A stretch of 64,000 nucleotides of DNA from Asticcacaulis sp. AC466 (GTDB lineage: Bacteria > Pseudomonadota > Alphaproteobacteria > Caulobacterales > Caulobacteraceae), in the NCBI RefSeq assembly GCF_000495815.1, contig NZ_AWGE01000001.1, positions 62,001-126,000 of the forward strand, read 5' to 3'. The stretch's first letter is position 1. Each line of letters opens with the position of its first letter. Below the pieces are notes generated by a model. It was not told where the DNA came from, did no database searches, and was given only the letters and a program-made list of their open reading frames with translations. Shown here piece by piece: positions 36,249 through 46,604 of the stretch. The position numbers and the translations under genes are program-made.

Positions 36249-36285
36249 AAAGACGGCGAGGAGTCAAACCCCGCCGTCCTTTTGT
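36249..36285 (-). terminator. Hairpin between dnaK and dnaJ
   Basis: Stem 36252-36258 with 36272-36278 (7 bp, extended by G/C pairs), located about 65 bases after the dnaK stop. On the minus strand it is followed by a short T-rich stretch. It may partly terminate dnaK transcription so that dnaK exceeds dnaJ, or act in mRNA processing. Confidence 0.65.
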
Positions 36286-36342
36286 CCGAGATGGACGCAG
36301 GCCACATACCCAATTGGTCAGCCCCTGCGTTCATGTGGGCTC

Positions 36343-38250
<1,908 letters not shown>

Positions 38251-38327
38251 GGATAATATCTGCTCCGTTGAGGCGAATGGGTTTTGGCAGCCTTATGAAT
38301 TAAGCGCCGCGAATGTCCATCCCCGTT

Positions 38328-38353
38328 AAGATGAATTACTGGGATTTTTCAAG
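38328..38353 (-). promoter_or_regulatory. Sigma-32-type heat-shock promoter of dnaK
   Basis: On the minus strand a perfect CTTGAA -35 element (38348-38353), a 14-base spacer and CATCTT (38328-38333) as a match to the CATnT -10 part of the alphaproteobacterial heat-shock consensus. It is 78 bases from the dnaK start codon, which fits a mapped-type leader. Confidence 0.7.
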
Positions 38354-38424
38354 CCCCCTGTTAATCAGGAGTGCCTGAAAGCTGTAGCCGATATGGGATA
38401 TTTCAGTCTGCACGCAAGAGTAAT

Positions 38425-38444
38425 GCCCTCAAAATTTTCAGGGC
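38425..38444. promoter_or_regulatory. 20-bp near-perfect palindrome upstream of dnaK
   Basis: GCCCT-c-AAAATTTT-c-AGGGC: all positions are symmetrical except one C/C pair on each side of the A4T4 core. Operator-like dyad about 180 bases upstream of dnaK and 300 upstream of the LprI-like gene. Binding protein unknown. Confidence 0.4.
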
Positions 38445-38745
38445 TTACCGATTGGCGCACGTCGGAAAGCCTAATGTGCGGTCTTCGCGCCGATTTGCAA
38501 GGCACTTGGCAGGCTGCGCAGGGGGGTAATGGCCCTTTGAAACGCTTTTACGCGCGTTTCGGATGAAAAAACGCATAAAAGTAAAGATGTTCCGGACACA
38601 GGCGCGCCTGCGGGCAAGCAACCCGTCCATTGGAGGACTGGCCTTTATCGTGTCGTCTTAAGCATAATCTTGCCTGCGCAAGGCTCTTCGGCATGGCAAA
38701 TTGTCTTTGTTACCGTGTAAGGTCGACTGAATTACGGAGCTTCTT

Positions 38746-39093
38746 ATGTTTAAAATTCTTTTGACACTCGTCATTGTGACCGCTGCCATGACGGCGGGCG
38801 TTGCCAACGCCGCCAGCTTCGACTGCGCCAAGGCGCGAACACCGGATGAAAAGGCCATCTGCCGTACCCGGGTGCTCAGCGATGCCGATGTGAAGATGGC
38901 GACACTGTTCAAGGTCAATACCCACCTGGTCATGATGGGGTCGCGCGGCGAAATGCAGGACCGCCAGCGCGCCTGGTTGGCCGACCGCGCCAAGTGCGCC
39001 AGCAACCTCAAATGCCTGACCGCCTCCTATGCGCAACGCAACCAGGAACTGGAGCGGGACTTCGAGGCCATAGCGTCACGCGGGCCGTTTTAA
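38746..39093 (+). CDS. LprI-like (DUF1311) periplasmic protein
   Basis: Exported protein of 115 residues. Signal peptide 1-23 (cleavage after ANA), then SFDCAKARTPDEKAIC, the typical start of the DUF1311/LprI domain, and four Cys likely to form two disulfides. LprI of Mycobacterium tuberculosis inhibits lysozyme; whether this member does is not known. GGAG Shine-Dalgarno. Converges on the M28 peptidase gene with 11 bases between stops. Confidence 0.8.
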   Translation: MFKILLTLVIVTAAMTAGVANAASFDCAKARTPDEKAICRTRVLSDADVKMATLFKVNTHLVMMGSRGEMQDRQRAWLADRAKCASNLKCLTASYAQRNQELERDFEAIASRGPF

Positions 39094-39104
39094 TCGCTGT
39101 TGGC

Positions 39105-40550
39105 TTACTCGCTCGGCTTGCCACCCGCCTTCCATTGCGGCGTGAAGTCACTATTGACCAGATACTCGACAGGAACGATTAGCGACTGGATGGCCGCGGT
39201 CATGAAGGGCAGGTTGAGATTGTCTACGGTGTCATCAGGGGAATGGTAGGTCGGCGTGACAGCCCAGCCCGAAATGGTGTGGGCGACTATGCCTTTGAGC
39301 GCCAGGGAATAGTTATCCGACCGCTGGAAGAAATGTTGTTCCGGATAAGGGTCCGGCGCCAGGCGGGCGCCCTTGGCCTTAAGCGTTTCGCCGAGGTTCG
39401 ACCGCTCGAATCCCGTCATCATCAGTTCGCCATCCGCGAGTTTCGGGTCTTGCGCGCCGATCATTTCGAATTCGAGATTGGCGACAATCCGCTCAAGCGG
39501 AATTGGCGGATGGTTCGCGAAGTAGGTGGACCCCATACCGCCGATTTCTTCCGCTCCATAGGCGACAAAAAGCAATCCTCGCTTTGGCTGCGTACCCGCT
39601 GCCAGGGCGTGGGCCACTTCCAGCACTGCCACCGTGCCGGATGCGTCGTCATTGGCACCGTGCATGACGGTGCCGTCGTCCAGCACACCCAGATGGTCGA
39701 GATGCGAGGTTACAAGAACCACGCCCGCTGACGGATCGCTGCCCGCCAGATAGCCGATCGCATTGGTGGTCGTGCTTTCGATCCGTTGCATGTTTCCCAG
39801 ATCGAGCGTGAGCGTCATGCCGGTATTGGCTTTCAGCGCGTCGAACGCAGCTGCCGGCAGAACAACCATTTCGGCGCGGCTGCGTTTCGGCGGGGCGTCG
39901 GCCAGGAAGACCGGTGTCCGCGTTCGGCCGCCCATGGCGGCCCAGCGTTTCTTAAGCGCGTCGCTTTCGCGCATGATGATGAGCTTGGCCCCTTTGGCGT
40001 CCGCTGCGCCGATCCAGTCGGACACGGGCGTCTTGTCGGACACAGCCAGCATGATGACGTCGCCGGCCGGCACCGTGGCGGGGTCTTCGCCCGTGGCTAC
40101 GACTAGTTTACCAGTCACCGAATGGCCCGCCGAATAGTAAAGCAACAACCCCTGGCTTTCGTCTAACTTGAAATCGCCGGCGGTCAGGCGTGCCTTGCCG
40201 CTCGGTTTGAATGTCACCACCTTGGCCGTCTGCAGGTATCCGTCCATGCCCGGTGCGGGCGTCAGGCCGTAGCTTTCGAACTGAGCGGCCACATAGGTTG
40301 CCGCAATCGCTTCGTCGCGCGTGGCGCTGCCGCGTCCTTGAAGGGCGTCGCTGGCCAGAAACGCCTCATGGGCGCGCACCCAGCGGGGTTCGACGACCCA
40401 CGCGGCGGGCGGTTCGGCTGGCGCGGGCCGTGCGACCGGCGCCCGGGCGATATGCGTGTCCGTCGATTGTCTCGTAACCCCTTGCGCCATGGATGGGCCG
40501 GAACTGAGCGCGACCAAGCTCGCAGCAAGAAAGAGACGACGTATTAGCAT
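39105..40550 (-). CDS. Exported M28-family zinc aminopeptidase
   Basis: Secreted peptidase of 481 residues. Signal peptide 1-22 (ending SMAQ), a PA domain insert (about 140-260), then the M28 core: SHLDHLG, GANDDASG, GAEEIGG with the catalytic Glu pair and a C-terminal zinc His in TYHSPDD. The fourth ligand region reads NLEFEMIG rather than the usual NxDMIG. Likely releases N-terminal residues from peptides in the periplasm or outside. Start at 40550 gives the signal peptide; the frame to 40619 is longer without reason. Upstream region holds a GANTC cluster. Confidence 0.88.
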   Translation of the reverse strand: MLIRRLFLAASLVALSSGPSMAQGVTRQSTDTHIARAPVARPAPAEPPAAWVVEPRWVRAHEAFLASDALQGRGSATRDEAIAATYVAAQFESYGLTPAPGMDGYLQTAKVVTFKPSGKARLTAGDFKLDESQGLLLYYSAGHSVTGKLVVATGEDPATVPAGDVIMLAVSDKTPVSDWIGAADAKGAKLIIMRESDALKKRWAAMGGRTRTPVFLADAPPKRSRAEMVVLPAAAFDALKANTGMTLTLDLGNMQRIESTTTNAIGYLAGSDPSAGVVLVTSHLDHLGVLDDGTVMHGANDDASGTVAVLEVAHALAAGTQPKRGLLFVAYGAEEIGGMGSTYFANHPPIPLERIVANLEFEMIGAQDPKLADGELMMTGFERSNLGETLKAKGARLAPDPYPEQHFFQRSDNYSLALKGIVAHTISGWAVTPTYHSPDDTVDNLNLPFMTAAIQSLIVPVEYLVNSDFTPQWKAGGKPSE

Positions 40551-40685
40551 GTAAGGCCCCTGGCGAATGCGATTGTCAGTGTTTAGGTCAGTGTTAGGAG
40601 CCGTGACTATCGCCGTCAAGCAACGGCTTGAGCGTCTATGGTTAAGCGCATGTCAAGCCACTACATATAGGGGTGAACAAACCGG

Positions 40686-40768
40686 GAATCACGCAGAGTC
40701 AGCGATTCGTCGCTGATTCGTTTCCGTCGTGTTCAAGGTCTGCGGCGGATATCGTTTACCTTTGATTC
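40686..40768. promoter_or_regulatory. Cluster of five GANTC (CcrM) sites
   Basis: GANTC occurs at 40686, 40696, 40704, 40715 and 40764, five sites in 83 bases, where about one per 256 bases is expected by chance. In Caulobacterales CcrM methylates GANTC and GcrA reads the mark at promoters. The cluster is 136-218 bases upstream of the M28 peptidase start and downstream of grpE. Three of the sites overlap a perfect TCAGCGA/TCGCTGA stem with a TTCG loop (40699-40716). Confidence 0.6.
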
Positions 40769-40784
40769 GCCCCCAGGCCGGACA

Positions 40785-40815
40785 GCAAAAAACCCTCCGG
40801 TTTTGCCGGAGGGTT
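40785..40815 (-). terminator. Rho-independent terminator of grpE
   Basis: Perfect 9-bp stem (40792-40800 with 40806-40814), five-base loop, followed on the minus strand by TTTTTT. Lies 21 bases past the grpE stop. Confidence 0.93.
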
Positions 40816-40835
40816 CATGTCTTTCAGAAGCCCTA

Positions 40836-41447
40836 TTACTCAGCCTGGGTGTCGATGCGGTCGCCGGTATCGGCGTCGTCGCTGTCGTAGCCGTTCTTGG
40901 CCGGGGCGGGGGCGGACCCCTTTGCCGCAACAGCGACCATGGCCGGCCGGATCACGCGGCCGAACAGTTCATAGCCGGCCTGCATGACCATGATCACGCC
41001 ACCGCCATCGACATCCGTCGAAGGCTGTTCCATCACCGCCTGGTGCAGGTTCGGATCGAATTTGTCACCCTTAAGCGGATTGATCTTCTTGACGCCATTC
41101 TTTTCGAATGCGCCTGCCAGTTCTTTCTCCGTCATGTCGATGCCGGCGATAAAGTTCTTGAACGCCGGGTCGGCGACATCGGCGGGAACCGAAGCCAGGG
41201 CGCGCGACAGGACGTCAGCAACACCCAGCAGGCTCTGGGCGAATTTCTGGATTCCGAAGGCGCGGGCATCATTGCCTTCGCGCTCGGCGCGGCGTTTGAT
41301 ATTTTCGACTTCGGCGGCATAACGCAGCGCCTGTTCCTTCAGGGCGGCGTTTTCAGCAGTCAGCTTTTCCAGCTCGGCATTGAGAAGCGCGGTGGCGTCC
41401 TGTTCCAGGTCGGCATTGCCGGCTTCGTTTTCGATTTCGTCACTCAT
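40836..41447 (-). CDS. grpE: Nucleotide exchange factor GrpE
   Basis: DnaK co-chaperone of 203 residues that releases ADP. N-terminal acidic region, long coiled-coil (about 20-70: ALLNAELEKLTAENAALKEQ), then the C-terminal beta wing with the conserved GVKKINPLKGDKFDP and HQAVME segments. AAGGA Shine-Dalgarno. Second gene of hrcA-grpE with a 33-base gap. An Ala/Pro-rich tail (about 180-203) is longer than in E. coli. Confidence 0.95.
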   Translation of the reverse strand: MSDEIENEAGNADLEQDATALLNAELEKLTAENAALKEQALRYAAEVENIKRRAEREGNDARAFGIQKFAQSLLGVADVLSRALASVPADVADPAFKNFIAGIDMTEKELAGAFEKNGVKKINPLKGDKFDPNLHQAVMEQPSTDVDGGGVIMVMQAGYELFGRVIRPAMVAVAAKGSAPAPAKNGYDSDDADTGDRIDTQAE

Positions 41448-41480
41448 CTCATAGTCCTTCGTACATACAGGCCGCCCCTT

Positions 41481-42581
41481 TTACTCAAGCAGGCGACCCA
41501 GAATCCGGGCGGTGTAGTCCACAAGTGGGATGATGCGCGCATAATTCAACCGCGCCGGCCCGATCACGCCGATCGCGCCCATCACCTTGGGGCCACCTCG
41601 CGACCCTTGCGGGTGGCTCACCATGTAGGGCGCTGCAATAACAGCCGAGCCCGATAAAGAAAACAGTTTCGACTCTGAACCGATAAAAATTCTTACACCC
41701 TGGGCGTCTTTGACGTCGTCGAGCAGGTCGATCAGCTCTTCTTTCTGTTCCAAGTCCTCAAACAGGGAGCGTACCCGTTCCAGATCCTCCAGGCTTTGCG
41801 TCTGTTCGAGCAGGTTGGCGCGGCCGCGCACGATCAGGGCGCGTTTTTCCTTGTCGCCACCGGACCACACCGCCAGTCCATCCTCGATCAATTGCGCCGC
41901 CGCCTCATCGAGTTTCTGGCGCTCCGCCTCCAGTTCGGCCTTCAGTTCGACGCGCGCTTCGGACAGGGTGCGTCCGCGCAGGTGGGTATTGAGATAGTTG
42001 GACGCCTCCATCAGCACAGACGGCGTCATGCCAGGCGCCAACGGCATCAGCCGGTTTTCTACCCGGCCGTCACCAAAAACCAGAACGGCCAAGGCCTGCT
42101 CGGCCGACAGGGCGATGAATTCGACATGTTTCACGCCGGATTCGAACGATGGCGTCATGACAACACCGGCCCCGCCGGCCAGCCCCGACAGCATTTGGCT
42201 GGCTTCACGCATGGCCTGATCGAAGGTTTGGCCACGGCCGGTCAGGCGCGCTTCGATGTCGCGCTTGGCCTCGTCGGACAGGTCGCCGATTTCCAGCAGG
42301 CCATCGACGAACAGGCGCAGGCCCTGATGGGTAGGCAGCCGGCCGGAAGAGGTGTGCGGGGCGGACAAAAGGCCCAGATGCGCCAGATCCTGCATGGTAT
42401 TGCGGATAGACGCCGGTGATAGCGCGACACCGCCGCGTGAAATCGTGCGCGATCCGACGGGTTCACCGGTTTCGAGATAGGTCTCCACCACGTGCCGGAA
42501 AATGTCGCGGGCGCGCTGGTCCATCTCGCTTAAGGAAGCGGTCGAGTTCAGCAGGCCGGACATGTGCGGGGAAATGGTCAT
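41481..42581 (-). CDS. hrcA: Heat-inducible repressor HrcA
   Basis: Repressor of 366 residues. N-terminal winged helix (about 20-95; [26 protein letters not shown]), GAF-like middle domain and C-terminal dimerisation segment ending [24 protein letters not shown]. HrcA binds CIRCE elements, usually upstream of groESL; no CIRCE is seen in this window. The start is not sharply defined (42581 preferred; 42563 and 42599 possible). First gene of hrcA-grpE. Confidence 0.95.
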   Translation of the reverse strand: MTISPHMSGLLNSTASLSEMDQRARDIFRHVVETYLETGEPVGSRTISRGGVALSPASIRNTMQDLAHLGLLSAPHTSSGRLPTHQGLRLFVDGLLEIGDLSDEAKRDIEARLTGRGQTFDQAMREASQMLSGLAGGAGVVMTPSFESGVKHVEFIALSAEQALAVLVFGDGRVENRLMPLAPGMTPSVLMEASNYLNTHLRGRTLSEARVELKAELEAERQKLDEAAAQLIEDGLAVWSGGDKEKRALIVRGRANLLEQTQSLEDLERVRSLFEDLEQKEELIDLLDDVKDAQGVRIFIGSESKLFSLSGSAVIAAPYMVSHPQGSRGGPKVMGAIGVIGPARLNYARIIPLVDYTARILGRLLE

Positions 42582-42702
42582 CAGGTGCCAGTTTAGCAAA
42601 GCTTTGCGTTTCCCGCCAAGCCTTTATGAAGGCTGTCTTTGCGCCACAATTATGCCACAAAGGCGGGGGAATCCTGACGGCAATGCAACCGAAGAGGGCG
42701 TC

Positions 42703-43065
42703 ATGCGCGGTGTCAGGTTTCCATCATATGGTTTGGCCATCTTGAGTGTTGTGCTGGTAGCCAGCGTCGGTGCGGCCTCTGCAAAGGATTACACCTATGC
42801 GGCGCCGGTATCTCCGGCGGTAACCGAAGCGCTGCAAACACCCGCCAAACCCCAGCCGCCGGCACAACTGACCCAGAGGGATGAGGCCATCGCCATCGAT
42901 ACGACACCCGGTCAAATCCGCCCGGCCACCCGCATCGCCGATACATGGCGTCATGACGGTGAACATCGTGGCTTTGTCTGTGCCGACAAAAAATGCAAAA
43001 CCCAGACACCTGTCTATAACACCCTCACCCCGCTTGAGCAGGAGCAGGGCCGTATTCAACCCTGA
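42703..43065 (+). CDS. Small exported protein of unknown function
   Basis: Protein of 120 residues with a Sec signal peptide (1-26, cleavage after ASA). The mature part is Pro/Thr-rich in its first half and holds only two Cys close together near its end (FVCADKKCK), consistent with a disulfide or metal pair in the periplasm. AGAGGG Shine-Dalgarno at the chosen ATG. I do not recognise the family. Divergent from hrcA. Confidence 0.65.
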   Translation: MRGVRFPSYGLAILSVVLVASVGAASAKDYTYAAPVSPAVTEALQTPAKPQPPAQLTQRDEAIAIDTTPGQIRPATRIADTWRHDGEHRGFVCADKKCKTQTPVYNTLTPLEQEQGRIQP

Positions 43066-43200
43066 GGCCTCGGTAAGGCAACAAGAACACTTGGGAACAC
43101 CTGTTTCCGGGATTCAAATAATAGGGAAACAGACCAAGTTTAGGGTTTCACGCCACGATCAGACCTGTTACGGCAAGGCCATAATCATATGAGGCCTTCC

Positions 43201-43953
43201 ATGTCGCACTTCGACGCCCTGTCTGCCCTGAAAACCATTCGTCCGTCCAATCGCAAGCCCGACCAGATGCGCGCCGTCACGCTGGAAACCGGCGTAACCC
43301 GCTATGCGGAAGGATCGTGTCTCGTGTCCTTCGGCCACACAAAGGTGCTGGTCACGGCGTCGCTGGAACAGGGCGTGCCGGGCTTCTTGAAGGGCAAGGG
43401 GCAGGGCTGGGTAACGGCGGAATACGGCATGTTGCCCCGATCCACCCATACCCGCTCGCGTCGCGAGGCCGCCGCCGGCAAGCAGTCGGGCCGGACCCAG
43501 GAAATCCAGCGCCTGATCGGCCGCTCGATGCGCGCCATCATTGACCTGAAAGCGCTTGGCGAACGCCAGATTACCATCGACTGTGACGTCATCCAGGCCG
43601 ATGGCGGCACCCGCACGGCGTCGATCACCGGTGCCTGGGTCGCCTTGTCTATGGCCTGCAATAAGCTGGTTGCCGACAAGGTGATCGAAAAATCACCGAT
43701 CCTCGATCAAGTGGCGGCCATTTCCTGCGGCATTTTTGAAGGTACGCCGGTTCTGGATCTGGATTACGATGAGGATTCCAACGCCGAAACCGATGCCAAT
43801 TTTGTCTTTACGGGCGCCGCCGATGCCGTCGAAATCCAGGCGACCGGCGAAAAGCGCGGTTTCTCACGCGACGAATTCAATGCCTTGTATGATCTGGGCC
43901 TGAAGGGTGCGATGGAATTGTTTGAGCTGCAAAACGCGGCCCTGGCCGGCTAA
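43201..43953 (+). CDS. rph: Ribonuclease PH
   Basis: Phosphorolytic 3'-5' exoribonuclease of about 250 residues that trims tRNA precursors. [11 protein letters not shown] near the N terminus, [21 protein letters not shown] in the active-site region, [13 protein letters not shown] and [16 protein letters not shown] for phosphate and RNA binding. ATG at 43201 has GAGG upstream; one at 43189 is possible. Its stop overlaps by four bases the stop of the convergent HTH gene. Confidence 0.96.
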   Translation: MSHFDALSALKTIRPSNRKPDQMRAVTLETGVTRYAEGSCLVSFGHTKVLVTASLEQGVPGFLKGKGQGWVTAEYGMLPRSTHTRSRREAAAGKQSGRTQEIQRLIGRSMRAIIDLKALGERQITIDCDVIQADGGTRTASITGAWVALSMACNKLVADKVIEKSPILDQVAAISCGIFEGTPVLDLDYDEDSNAETDANFVFTGAADAVEIQATGEKRGFSRDEFNALYDLGLKGAMELFELQNAALAG

Positions 43954-44159
43954 TCCGCGTCTTCGACATATTCAATCAGGTCCGACGGCTGACAATTCAG
44001 ACAGCGGCAAAGACAATCGATCGTTTTTAACCGCAGCGCCAGCGCCTTCTGATCGCGCAGGACCTCCAGGTCGCGCACACTGATACCCGTGCGGTCGGAC
44101 AGTTCAACGATCGACAGGCGCCGTCGCGCCAGCAACTCGGCCAGTTTGAGTTTGATCAT
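43950..44159 (-). CDS. Small Cro/CI-type HTH regulator (YozG-like)
   Basis: DNA-binding protein of 69 residues, essentially one helix-turn-helix domain ([29 protein letters not shown]) followed by [20 protein letters not shown], the typical end of YozG-type XRE regulators. Begins 46 bases after the DUF2975 gene on the same strand; such pairs are common and the HTH protein probably regulates the membrane partner. Confidence 0.88.
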   Translation of the reverse strand: MIKLKLAELLARRRLSIVELSDRTGISVRDLEVLRDQKALALRLKTIDCLCRCLNCQPSDLIEYVEDAD

Positions 44160-44205
44160 CCATGCCTCGATGAAACGGGGGCGGGCATTGCAGGGGCAAA
44201 CAGGC

Positions 44206-44727
44206 TCATATGGTGTGGTCTACTTCCTTGCGCAGGCGCGCGCCTTCCTTAAACACTTCTGCCAGGACGAACACCACCAGCACCGAAAACCAGGTAGTGA
44301 CGGCGCGCAGACCGTAGATCGGTTCGAAATGCAGGTGGAAAACACCAGAGGCGACGAACCGGACCATGTAGCCAAAGATTTCCAATGCGCCCAGTCCAAA
44401 GCCGATCCAGCGCAGGCGGGTGGTGTTGTCGGGGTGGAAGACATCACCTTCCGCCAGGGTCTGGAAAATACGGCGGGTCCAGTGCATGACCAGCAGGTAG
44501 CCGCCAAGCGACAGGCCGAAGGCGACGAACATGACGGCCATGGAGGTCGCCGATAGATCGCTGGCTATATTCAGGCGGCGCACCACCTCCGAGGCCAGGT
44601 TCGGCACGGACAACAGGCAGACGGCGACGACGATGACCAGGAAGATCAGAACGTATAGGCCGTAATAGACGACATCGAGCGCCGTTTTCAGCAGGCTGGA
44701 AATCGAGCGCGGCCCCAGAAAGCGCAT
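44206..44727 (-). CDS. DUF2975 membrane protein
   Basis: Inner-membrane protein of 173 residues with four hydrophobic helices (about 15-45, 60-85, 105-130, 140-160). The end VVFVLAEVFKEGARLRKE is the DUF2975/YoaS signature. Function unknown; paired with the YozG-like regulator downstream. Confidence 0.85.
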   Translation of the reverse strand: MRFLGPRSISSLLKTALDVVYYGLYVLIFLVIVVAVCLLSVPNLASEVVRRLNIASDLSATSMAVMFVAFGLSLGGYLLVMHWTRRIFQTLAEGDVFHPDNTTRLRWIGFGLGALEIFGYMVRFVASGVFHLHFEPIYGLRAVTTWFSVLVVFVLAEVFKEGARLRKEVDHTI

Positions 44728-44877
44728 GGTTGTCTTGTCCTCAGTGGTCAGACTTAAACCCTTTCACAAAATCGGCATAAAAAACAAGTGACCTCTTTGT
44801 AACCTGGGCTATACAGGGGCCGCTCACCGCTATGGCATCCTGAGCCCACACCAGAGACACTGACCAGAGACCCTGAT

Positions 44878-45489
44878 ATGAGCCTGCACCTGATCCCCGG
44901 CCAGAAACTGATCGCCGCCACGCACAACCCCGGCAAGGCGGTCGAAATTTCGGCCATGCTGGAGGGCCGCTATGAGGTGATCACGGCGGGGTCGCTCGGC
45001 CTGCCTGAGCCGCCCGAAACCGAAGCCAGCTTTATCGGCAACGCCATTCTGAAAGCGCGCCACGCCGCGATGCAAGCCGGCCTTGTCGCCCTGGCAGACG
45101 ATTCCGGTCTCAGCATCGAAGCGCTTGATGGCGATCCCGGCATATACAGCGCCCGCTGGGCCGGACCGCATAAGGATTTCGACCGCGCAATGGAAGTGAT
45201 AGAGCACAAGATGCGGATCGCGCGCGAGACGGAGGGCAAGACCAGCCTCAAGGCCTGGTTTACCTGCGCCTTGGCCGTGGCGTGGCCACAAGGGCATGCC
45301 GCCGTATTCGAAGGCCGCGTCGATGGCCAGATCGTCTTTCCGCGCCGCGGCGACATGGGTTTCGGCTACGATCCGATCTTCCAGCCCGACGGCTACGACA
45401 TCACCTTCGCCGAGATGACGCCGGAAGCAAAGGACCGGATCAGCCACCGCCACCTCGCCTTCGAACAATTGCGGGCGGCGCTTTTTTGA
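44878..45489 (+). CDS. rdgB: Non-canonical purine NTP pyrophosphatase (XTP/dITP)
   Basis: House-cleaning enzyme of 203 residues that hydrolyses XTP, dITP and ITP to monophosphates. ATHNPGKAVEI at 15-25, LADDSGLSIEALDG near 77-90, GFGYDPIFQP and the C-terminal SHRHLAFEQL. First gene of a plus-strand operon; its TGA overlaps the TTG start of hemW. Confidence 0.96.
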   Translation: MSLHLIPGQKLIAATHNPGKAVEISAMLEGRYEVITAGSLGLPEPPETEASFIGNAILKARHAAMQAGLVALADDSGLSIEALDGDPGIYSARWAGPHKDFDRAMEVIEHKMRIARETEGKTSLKAWFTCALAVAWPQGHAAVFEGRVDGQIVFPRRGDMGFGYDPIFQPDGYDITFAEMTPEAKDRISHRHLAFEQLRAALF

Positions 45490-46601
45490 GCCCTATAAGC
45501 CTTTACATACATTGGCCCTATTGTTCGCGCATTTGCCCCTATTGCGATTTCAACGTCACGCGCGACCGGCAGCAGGCCAGCCAGCGCCCCCTGTTCGAAG
45601 CCATTCTGGCCGACATGCGCCGTCAGGCGAACGGCCTGGGGCCGTGCCATCTGGCCAGTGTCTTTTTCGGCGGCGGTACGCCGTCACTCCTGCCGCCCGA
45701 CTGGGTCGGGGAACTGATCGATCAGGCGAAACAGCTTTTTCCGTACGCGGACGATATTGAAATCACGCTCGAAGCCAATCCGACGGACGCGGAAATCGCC
45801 CGCTTCGAAGGCTTCCGCGCGGCGGGTGTCAACCGGCTGTCGCTGGGGGTGCAGTCGCTCAATGACGGTACACTGGTCTTCCTGGGCCGCAACCATTCCG
45901 CCGCCAGCGCCATTGCCGGTATCGAGACCGCGCAAAGCGTTTTTGGCCGCGTCTCGCTCGACCTGATCTACGCCCTGCCCGGCCAGACCCCGGATGCCTG
46001 GGAAGCGGAACTGCGCCGTGCCGCCGCCTTGGGTGTCGAACACATATCGCCCTACCAACTGACCATAGAGCAAACAACCGCTTTTGGCCGGGCCGTCCGT
46101 CGCGGTCAATGGTCGCCGCCGGAGGCGGAATTGGCGGAAGACTTCTATTTCCGTACCCTGGCTGTGCTGCAAAGTCTCGGCTTTGAGGCCTATGAAGTGT
46201 CCAACCACGCGCGCGGTCCGTCCGCCCGCTCGGCCCATAACGTCAAGATATGGGAAGGTGTCGACTATATGGGCATCGGCCCCGGCGCCCATGGCCGGCT
46301 GACCCGCGATGGCGTGCGTCACGCCACGGTGGCTCTGAGTGACCTCAGGGGTTATGCCGCAGCGGAAGACCCAATCGACTCCACAGCGCTTTCGGCTGGC
46401 GAAGCCGAAGAAGAGGCTTTGATGCTGGGCTTGCGTCTGGCCGAAGGTGTTGCCCTCAGCCGGCTCCCCACTTTGCCGATTCAGGAAAAAGCCGCACCGC
46501 TGATCGAACAGGGATTCATGGAATTGAGCGCGGATCGCCTTCGCGCCACGCCCGCCGGCCGGGTTGTACTGGACAGGCTGCTATTGGAGCTTCTAAGCTA
46601 G
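45486..46601 (+). CDS. hemW: HemW-type radical SAM haem chaperone
   Basis: Protein of 371 residues, formerly called coproporphyrinogen III oxidase-like. The 4Fe-4S motif reads C13-x3-C17-x2-C20 followed by Asp-Phe, as in HemW and not HemN; GGGTPS (about 57-62) and the HemN C-terminal domain follow. HemW binds haem and delivers it to respiratory proteins. The start is a TTG at 45486 overlapping the rdgB stop as TTGA; no in-frame ATG lies near the motif. Confidence 0.92.
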   Translation: MSPISLYIHWPYCSRICPYCDFNVTRDRQQASQRPLFEAILADMRRQANGLGPCHLASVFFGGGTPSLLPPDWVGELIDQAKQLFPYADDIEITLEANPTDAEIARFEGFRAAGVNRLSLGVQSLNDGTLVFLGRNHSAASAIAGIETAQSVFGRVSLDLIYALPGQTPDAWEAELRRAAALGVEHISPYQLTIEQTTAFGRAVRRGQWSPPEAELAEDFYFRTLAVLQSLGFEAYEVSNHARGPSARSAHNVKIWEGVDYMGIGPGAHGRLTRDGVRHATVALSDLRGYAAAEDPIDSTALSAGEAEEEALMLGLRLAEGVALSRLPTLPIQEKAAPLIEQGFMELSADRLRATPAGRVVLDRLLLELLS

Positions 46602-46604
46602 ATC

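Larger units (their letters stand above)
38251..38745. other. 495-base intergenic region upstream of dnaK
   Basis: No credible gene here; short frames are unsupported. It holds the dnaK heat-shock promoter (38328-38353), a 20-bp near-palindrome (38425-38444), a 7-bp-stem hairpin (GAAACGC at 38539 with GCGTTTC at 38554) and the Shine-Dalgarno of the LprI-like gene. No CIRCE element was seen. Confidence 0.7.

Noticed and set aside
38445-38630. 61-codon frame upstream of dnaK
   Set aside because: No Shine-Dalgarno, no recognisable domain, overlaps hairpins; probably chance.
42582-42702. Search for a CIRCE element at hrcA (and at dnaK)
   Set aside because: No TTAGCACTC-N9-GAGTGCTAA-like sequence seen in either upstream region.
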